The notes under the pieces were generated by a model that worked only from the letters and a program-made list of their open reading frames with translations, was not told where the DNA came from and searched no databases. A stretch of 64,000 nt of DNA from Galdieria partita. Lineage: Eukaryota; Rhodophyta; Bangiophyceae; Galdieriales; Galdieriaceae. This document shows positions 58,302 through 64,000 of the stretch, piece by piece (the first letter of the stretch is position 1; each line of letters begins with the position of its first letter). The stretch is taken from assembly GCA_025991245.1 (NCBI GenBank), contig BQMJ01000047.1, forward strand, positions 1 to 64,000, written 5' to 3'. Both the position numbers and the translations under genes were made by a program.

Positions 58302-58834
58302 TGAAAAGGGTAAGAAGAAAGTAGCTTAAGGTCACCAAGTTATTAAGTCTTCCCAAATGAGTTATTTATAAGAACATGTGCAAATCCCGCCAAAAGCTGA
58401 AGATTTGACTCCAAATTGTGGTTTTCCATTTCTGAATGAATGTTCTTTGCAGTTGGATCATACAGAGTTACTTGAAAGTCATATTGAAGTTTCAAAGGTG
58501 TTGTGTTTATTTGTGCGTTACTTTTATCCAAGAGAAAGTGGAACTGCTGAGTTTATTATATAGAGAATGTTGTGAAGAAAAGTTATACTTCATCATTAGT
58601 TCTCTTCTTTGTATCAAATCGTTTCTCACATAGAAAAAATAAACATTTTACAAATTACTATAAATGTAAATGGCTAGATGAGATTCAGTTCAGGATTTAT
58701 ATAACCTTTCAGTCCTATCTGCAGTACTAGAGAAAGTTTGAAAGTCCATTTCAACCGACACTCTCCCTTGCTTCTCATATCTTGCGATATTTTTACTGAC
58801 TCCTCATTATGTTCTGCCTTTCGTTGATAGAAAC
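58302..58834. other. Intergenic between ASF1 and the dead ligase copy
   Basis: Overlapping frames of about 60 codons on both strands (58343-58633) without family resemblance. The end near 58674-58834 is probably former 3' flank of the pseudogene. Confidence 0.45.
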
Positions 58835-60720
58835 TCAAAAGAAATTCGCATTCCACTCGCCAGTTGTTATATCATGTCTACCTTTCAACAAGCTATAACA
58901 TGTCCTGTCATGGATAACTGAATCATGGCGATTCGCCTTGTGACTAGAAACAAACTTTCGAATCCAGCTTACAATGGTAAGCAACTCTCCATTGGCTTTT
59001 GCTGAAATAGAGCCGACGCAATTGCCAACTCTAGCAAATCCTTCCGGTAGCAAATCCATGACATTCAAATTACCTGTTGAAAGTGAGATTAATGCAGGAA
59101 ATGCGAAATCATGTTTCATATGAGATGTGCTATCAATAATCTGTTCGATGGTCTTTTGTTGCCATTCTGAGCAAGAAGAAAAGCACAAGATGATACAAAA
59201 ATCTTGTATAGAAGATGAAACTTGAGGCTTGTGTGTTCTTCCACAAGCACGTTTGAAGCGATAGGGTGCATATGAATCGTCTGCAAATCCATTCCTTCTG
59301 AAGTAAAATTTCTGTTGTCATACTGTATCTCTCAATTGAGCTGCTTTCATATTCCGGTCCAAAAAATGAAATGGGGATGTATAAGTTTAAATCAAAAGCC
59401 ATCATAACTCTGGATACCCATACCGTAGATATAGTAAAGGCAGCATTCTGAGCTTCCATTGGTGGAAATTCTGTTCCTTATCCAGCAACAACATCCTATC
59501 AAATATTTTATCATTGCCTCGTTCTAAAACTTGTTTGCATACCAGTGAAAGGGGCTTCATTCCAACACTATTCCAGTTGGTACTTTGCATATTCCAAAAT
59601 GTTCTGTAGAAAGTTCATCGCATCAAAAGACTCTTCGTAAGTAACCAATGGATACCCAACGAATCTCGAATAAACAAATGTGCCTCATGTTTAGCGAGTC
59701 TTTCGTCGACTCCATTTTCCCGCTATTACATCCCTTGAAAGAGGCTTCAGTTTTCAAGATGAAACGTAATACTTAAACTTGCCATCTAGAACCCGTGTAT
59801 CACAAATAACCTTTATGATAGGCATTGCTGCTGTTGATGCCCATATAAATGGTGGAAATAAAGCCAATGGGTCATAAAGATATCAAGACTTATCCATGTC
59901 TTGTGCTTGCAGAGTAACTTGTAAACAACAGCAGCCCAATTCAAATGCCATACAGTCCATTTAGATATCAGGAGTAGTTGCGTCCACAAGATGTTCCCAT
60001 TCCAATGTATCCACAACTTCTCTAACTTTCCGACTTGCCATTCACTGAATAATCACTTTTGTTGCAATTGTAAGCAACATAGATTGGAAAAACTCTAAAT
60101 TCTGAGTCTGTCATTTGTCTCGATATAATGGTAGTCCAATATCTTCCTTCCTTCCACGTCGATGTCTTGTACTTTTTGTTCAAGTTGGAAACCCTGGGTA
60201 TGGATTGATTGCGGAATCAGGTACGTATACAAGGTCCTAGAACAAATAAAAAAATATTCAACCGTGAACAACTAGAAGTAATAGATAATAGACACCTAAA
60301 ATAGGCTCTACAGGTGTGGTGAAATTATCGACACCCAAAGATGGGAAAGCTGTGATACTAACTACAGTCTCACTTCTTTTCAAAATAATTTTAGACTTCA
60401 GAGCATCATATTTTGCTCAACCAATTACAAATACCCTGCAAAACAGAGACATGGCACTCCAGGATTCCCTCTTACCATCCAGCTTGCATATTCTGGTCTC
60501 CAGAGAACCTCAACGGATGAGTCTTAAGGTTCTGAATTTTTGTAAATCCGCCAAAATTTTTGGTACTCTTAAAGTCATTTTGTGTGTTGACTTGTCCACG
60601 TCAACAGTGTTCTATTCTATTTCATAAGCAGTCACTCGTTCGATTCTTTGTTGCACTGTATACATGAATAAACCGTTAAATAACTTTTTACTTGATGAAT
60701 GTAGAGCTGCCTATCCTTAC
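58835..60720 (-). pseudogene. Glutamate-cysteine ligase (GCLC/GSH1) pseudogene
   Basis: Pieces in changing frames follow the order of the animal/fungal-type glutamate-cysteine ligase, the first enzyme of glutathione synthesis. From 5' to 3': LWRPEYASWMV (about 60510; family LWRPEYGSYM), TAFPSLG, VPDSAINPYPGFPT, MAFELGCCCLQVT (family MGFGMGNCCLQVT), YLYDPLALFPPFIWASTAA (family YLYDQLATICPIVMALSAA), MQSTNWNSVGMKPLS (family IQSTNWQTMRFKP), KANGELLTIVSWIRKF with HDSVIHD (family RASGELMTVARWMREF, QDSVITD). Stops interrupt conserved blocks, for example in the codon before MDCMAFELG and directly before YLYDP, and the frame changes several times, so this is not just missed introns. It is intact in order but dead. 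N-terminal 60-80 residues are barely recognisable. Confidence 0.85.
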
Positions 60721-61371
60721 AAGACAGTAGATATACAGAAGATAAAAGTCCCATTACTTGTCAAACCTTCTGGTTGCGAAACAAATGCAAAACAATAAAG
60801 GCAATACAAAGCCCTTAAGATGCAAGGTACACTATTCAACCAGGTATTCTAAGTATTTCGCCTTGAGATTGAAGGTTTACAAAAGGAGAAAGTACAAGAG
60901 ATTCTACGAATCTGAGATAGAAGAAAGTTAAGCGCTGTCCGAAAGATATTCGCAATGCAGTCCCTTCAAGAATACTTCACAAGTAGACTATAACATTAGA
61001 CTGCGACAGGAAATATTATTTGAAATTTGTTCAAAAATATAGAAATCAACATGAAGCTTGTATTTTAAAAACATGTTTATATGAATGATTCAACAAAGAA
61101 TGACCCACAAAGCAATACAAACAAACACACAGAGCTTGTAAACGCTGGGACACATAAAAAGTTATAAAAACAAGTTGATCTCCTCATGTTCCTATACAGA
61201 AGAGAAACCGGCTTCTCCTTACAAGATAATAAAATATCAAACAATTATCTTTCGAAAATAGTGATACAAATAAAAGTATTACATAATTCTTGGCGGCATA
61301 TATGAAAAGCAAAAGCTTATCTACAAATCAGAAACTTCAAAACTTTTAGAGTTACAACAAGGCTGGTAAAA
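60721..61371. other. Intergenic, nothing recognised
   Basis: 650 bases, AT-rich, with no frame above about 60 codons; upstream flank of the dead ligase copy and 3' flank of the CBM48 gene. Confidence 0.5.
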
Positions 61372-62622
61372 CTAAGCTTGGAGCTCGTCTCCCGATTGCC
61401 CTTTTTCCTTTAAATTTTCCTGTTTGGGAGTTACAATATATCGAAATTCATGATCGCCCACAGGAAGATCAACAACCACACGAAAGCATCCCCTTTCTTC
61501 TTCCCAGTCCAAAGGAATAGAATCCCATTCGAGCCAATCTCCCATAAGCAACACTTCAGAAGCTTGTCCAGTATATACGAACTCAGTTGGAACCAGCTTG
61601 TTTCTTAGGCACTACAAACAGTTAGCGACTAAAAAGCGTGCTGTCTTTCAACTTACCTCAAGATATTTCTGACGACTAATCTCATGTGGCCGTAGTTGAC
61701 GTGCACCAGTTGCGGGAACGACAATTCTGGAATCCTTGCTTCCACTTCTGTTTAATAAATTACCAATCACAGATGGCGAACGTGATCGAGAAGAAGAAGT
61801 ATTTTCACTGGAGGATCTATTCATGTGCTGACTGGCATGAGATGAATCAAAACTCTTACGGCCTTCTGAGAACGAATGCCCACGAGGTCGAGCAATTTTG
61901 TTTAGAAACTCATCTATTGATCTCGATGCTGTCAATCCTTTACTCTGCGGCTTTGGAGGAAAGAAAGGATCAGAGCCTGGAGGCAGTGAATTGGATCTTG
62001 AAGGACGTCCACTATTAGTAGAAACATCACCCGTTGCACCTCCTCCTTCTACGTCATTCAGCTTTGTCTCAAAAGTCTCATAGTTCTCCTCTTTAGGAAC
62101 CATTTGAATTTGATTGCTTACGACATTTCCCTGTTCTTTCTTTGTTTTGTTGCTTCCATAGTTAGTTGTATCCTTCGTCTCTCGGGGTATTTGATCTGGA
62201 TATGATGTACTCTTTCCTATAGTGGGATTAGTCTCTTTGCTCGAGTGAGAAGTTGGCTCCGAATGTCTTCTTTCACTATTGTGCTTCTTTTCTGAAGGTG
62301 TACGTTCCTTATGCTCTCCAGAATTGAAAAACTTCGACAAAGATGCAGGCAGTATACCAAACAACGCAGGTCCATGACTTGGGGGTGGTGGCTTCTTCGA
62401 AGAGTATTCTTTACTCGTAGTGTTTGGAGAACCATATGAACCTGCTGTTTGGGAGGTATGCTGCTTTGTTTTCTGCTGCGGGATTTCCTGAACGGAGCTT
62501 GGGGACTTACCCCTAGAGATACCACTGTACTGAGCCGAGTTGTGACCCTTCACTTCTGTTGAAGAAACATATGCACTCTTTTTATCTTGTTCTTGGGCAC
62601 TATTTTCCTTTGACGACTTCAT
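61372..62622 (-). CDS. Disordered protein with C-terminal CBM48 (AMPK-beta-like) domain
   Basis: Two exons, 61657-62622 and 61372-61611 (44-nt-class intron), 401 aa from the first real ATG. Residues 1-310 are Ser/Pro/Lys-rich and look disordered, with SRSRSPS and many possible phosphosites. The C-terminal 75 residues form an early-set carbohydrate-binding domain: PTEFVYTGQASEVLLMGDWL then EWDSIPLDWEEERGCF and DLPVGDHEFRYIV, parallel to AMPK-beta (V.L.GSFN.W....DLPEGEHQYKFFV). The two tryptophans near the sugar site are present. The AMPK-beta ASC domain that should follow is absent, so it is probably not a kinase beta subunit; a starch- or glycogen-associated scaffold is an inference. Confidence 0.75.
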
Positions 62623-63459
62623 TTGTACATTCACATACACAGCAAATGTCAGCCTATAACTCCATATCGCCGCAATTTTGATTTGGCCAAATCAGCAACA
62701 AGCGTCGTGGCATGTTCCAATTGTTCCAAATGGATCGTGGTGATTAGTTGTTTTCTAAATATAGTAACTTCTCGAAATGTGTCTTAATCATTGCTCTTTT
62801 GATTGTAAAATCCAGTTTGCTTTCTACGTGGGTATGAAAATGGTCGTCTTCTATCTGTAATATAGTTGTGATTTTTTATTCTTTAAGAATCTTGAAACGA
62901 TGGAATATTGTGACTGTATCCTTTTCAGAATACTGTTATATTGTATATACAGAATGGATCTCAAGTATATTACTTCTTGAATTCTGCTATTTTCTAAATC
63001 TTAATGACACACATCTATCATTGTAATTCTAATAGAAGACATCTCAATCTAATATAGCCTTTTCATAAATCCTGGTATGTTTAAGGAATGATGCCATGAA
63101 TCACTATGAAAAACATACTTGACAAGGATCTCTGACAAAAAGTTAACAACCAAAATATATTATATTCAAGCTCTTTTGAAGCTTGTGTAGAAATATACTG
63201 TACTGAAAACCTCGCTTGGTTTACTTGGTTCATTTACAATGAAGAGCTCATTGGTAGAAGAAATCTTTGAACCTCTGTATATATAGAAAATGAAGATTTA
63301 ATAATATCAAAAGACTACTTTTCTTTCTGCAAAAGTTTAGGAGTATGAAGAACCTACTTGAGTATGTCAAAACCCAACCATGGTGCCTTGTGTTCGTAGT
63401 CCAACAAAGACTCCTCTCAGCCCTCCATTTAAAGAAATTTGAATTTCCATTGTTGGACT
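62623..63459. other. Divergent intergenic region, nothing recognised
   Basis: About 840 bases between two divergent start codons, AT-rich, no long frames. TATATATAG-like words occur near 63275. It would contain the promoters of both neighbours. Confidence 0.45.
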
Positions 63460-64000
63460 ATGAATTCTACTGCAGTGGTAAAACTGGATGAATATCTTCA
63501 AAAGGCCCGGAAACACTTTGAACAGTGGAACGAAGAGCAGGTTCGTACAAACAGCTTGTATTTCAGTTCGATAAACGTCTAAAGAACGTGTTTCCCCTTA
63601 GCTTCGGTTCCTTAACCATATCAAAGAAAGCCATTCCGCTGTGTCAAAGGACTTGCAAGGTTGTTTTCAAGTTCTTTTCATCTATTTATCTTATTTCTTC
63701 TATGAATAGAGAAAGCACTCAATTTAACTCAAAGGGAAAAACAATTACTTGAAACTGCTGAGAAAATCTCTGAACGACTTGACAGCGAGAAACAAGAAAT
63801 AGAAGCAGTTATGGCTGGTATATCTCAACTCAAGTCGAAACAAGAAATAATACCTGAGAAGAAAACAAAGTTAAAGGAAGAGTTGGAGAATAAATCGTCT
63901 CTGTTAAAGAGTCGACAACGAGGTAGCTAACAGCAAGTCTTTCTAGTTATTGTAGTTTAAAATTCATGTAGCTTTTTCCGAAATCAACGAGACAAGTCAA
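63460..64000 (+). CDS. Coiled-coil protein resembling kinetochore SPC25 (partial, runs off window)
   Basis: Four exons so far: 63460-63540, 63602-63659, 63710-63922 and 63972 to the window end (introns 61, 50, 49 nt), phases consistent. The frame gives ARKHFEQWNEEQ|LRFLNH then ESHSAVSKDLQ|EKALNL and a long heptad coiled coil (QREKQLLETAEKISERLD; ISQLKSKQEIIPEKKTKL; EELENKSSLLKSRQR). Placement of the coiled coil near the N-terminus and the I..LK.K.E..P.....L..EL pattern fit SPC25 of the NDC80 complex, but the diagnostic C-terminal globular domain is outside the window, so other coiled-coil proteins are possible. Confidence 0.6.

Noticed and set aside
60316-60627. 103-codon plus-strand frame
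   Set aside because: Antisense to the N-terminal part of the glutamate-cysteine ligase relic; its residues are explained by the opposite strand.
58674-60720. An intact multi-exon gene on the minus strand
   Set aside because: Stops fall inside conserved family blocks that introns would not normally split, and frame changes occur without GT/AG boundaries; a pseudogene explains it better.
1-64000. CRISPR array, tRNA or rRNA genes, LTR or other retroelements, DNA transposons
   Set aside because: No evenly spaced repeats with spacers, no cloverleaf-like sequence and no transposase, integrase or reverse-transcriptase motif was seen; the terminal tandem repeats are telomeric.

Overview
The window is one chromosome end of a compact, AT-rich nuclear genome from a photosynthetic eukaryote, most likely a unicellular red alga of the Galdieria type. 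This is inferred from three things: a telomeric array at base 1; tightly packed genes with very short introns (mostly 43-72 nt); and nuclear genes for plastid proteins (CSP41a, shikimate kinase, a CCB2-like cytochrome b6f assembly factor, probable plastid aspartate-semialdehyde dehydrogenase) beside ordinary eukaryotic genes. No species assignment was tested.

Layout. 1-545 is the telomere, built from 10-nt CCCTAATAAA and 11-nt CCCTAAATAAA units. 545-17.4 kb is a protein-gene desert made of old, diverged repeats. It holds three copies of a T-rich unit (0.9 kb, then 2.2 kb twice), scattered partial copies of the same material, and a separate family seen three times (12.0, 14.1 and 16.6 kb). The first gene inward (17.4-20.1 kb) is an intronless P-loop ATPase with a possible nuclease-like middle and a SAM-like C-terminus; it is the least familiar protein here. 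20-23.7 kb holds one small hypothetical gene and what looks like a decayed gene.

From 23.7 kb genes are dense on both strands: shikimate kinase and CSP41a (overlapping, minus), a DsbA-like thioredoxin-fold protein (plus), CCB2-like, an RRG7-like Mrr-type protein, a CLASP-like TOG protein, YbeY and RTRAF (minus), DDX11/CHL1-type helicase and a Sel1-repeat protein (plus), a REEP/HVA22 protein (minus), an IBTK-like ankyrin-RCC1 protein and a SET-domain methyltransferase (plus), a small hypothetical gene (plus), serine palmitoyltransferase LCB1 (minus), a FUN14 protein (plus), RFWD3-like RING-WD40 (minus), monodehydroascorbate reductase, aspartate-semialdehyde dehydrogenase and Mpv17-like (plus), ASF1 (minus), a dead copy of glutamate-cysteine ligase (minus), a CBM48 protein (minus), and the 5' part of a coiled-coil gene resembling SPC25 (plus, leaving the window).

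The genes do not form one pathway. Recurring themes are genome maintenance and chromatin (DDX11, RFWD3, ASF1, SET methyltransferase, SPC25-like) and organelle function (CSP41a, CCB2, YbeY, RRG7-like, FUN14, Mpv17). Packing is extreme in places: RTRAF and DDX11 start codons are separated by 10 bp, the REEP and IBTK-like genes are modelled with overlapping 5' coding ends, and CSP41a and shikimate kinase overlap on the same strand. All exon models were read by eye from frame, splice sites and remembered family motifs; none was checked against transcripts. No tRNA, rRNA, CRISPR array, retroelement or virus-like element was recognised.
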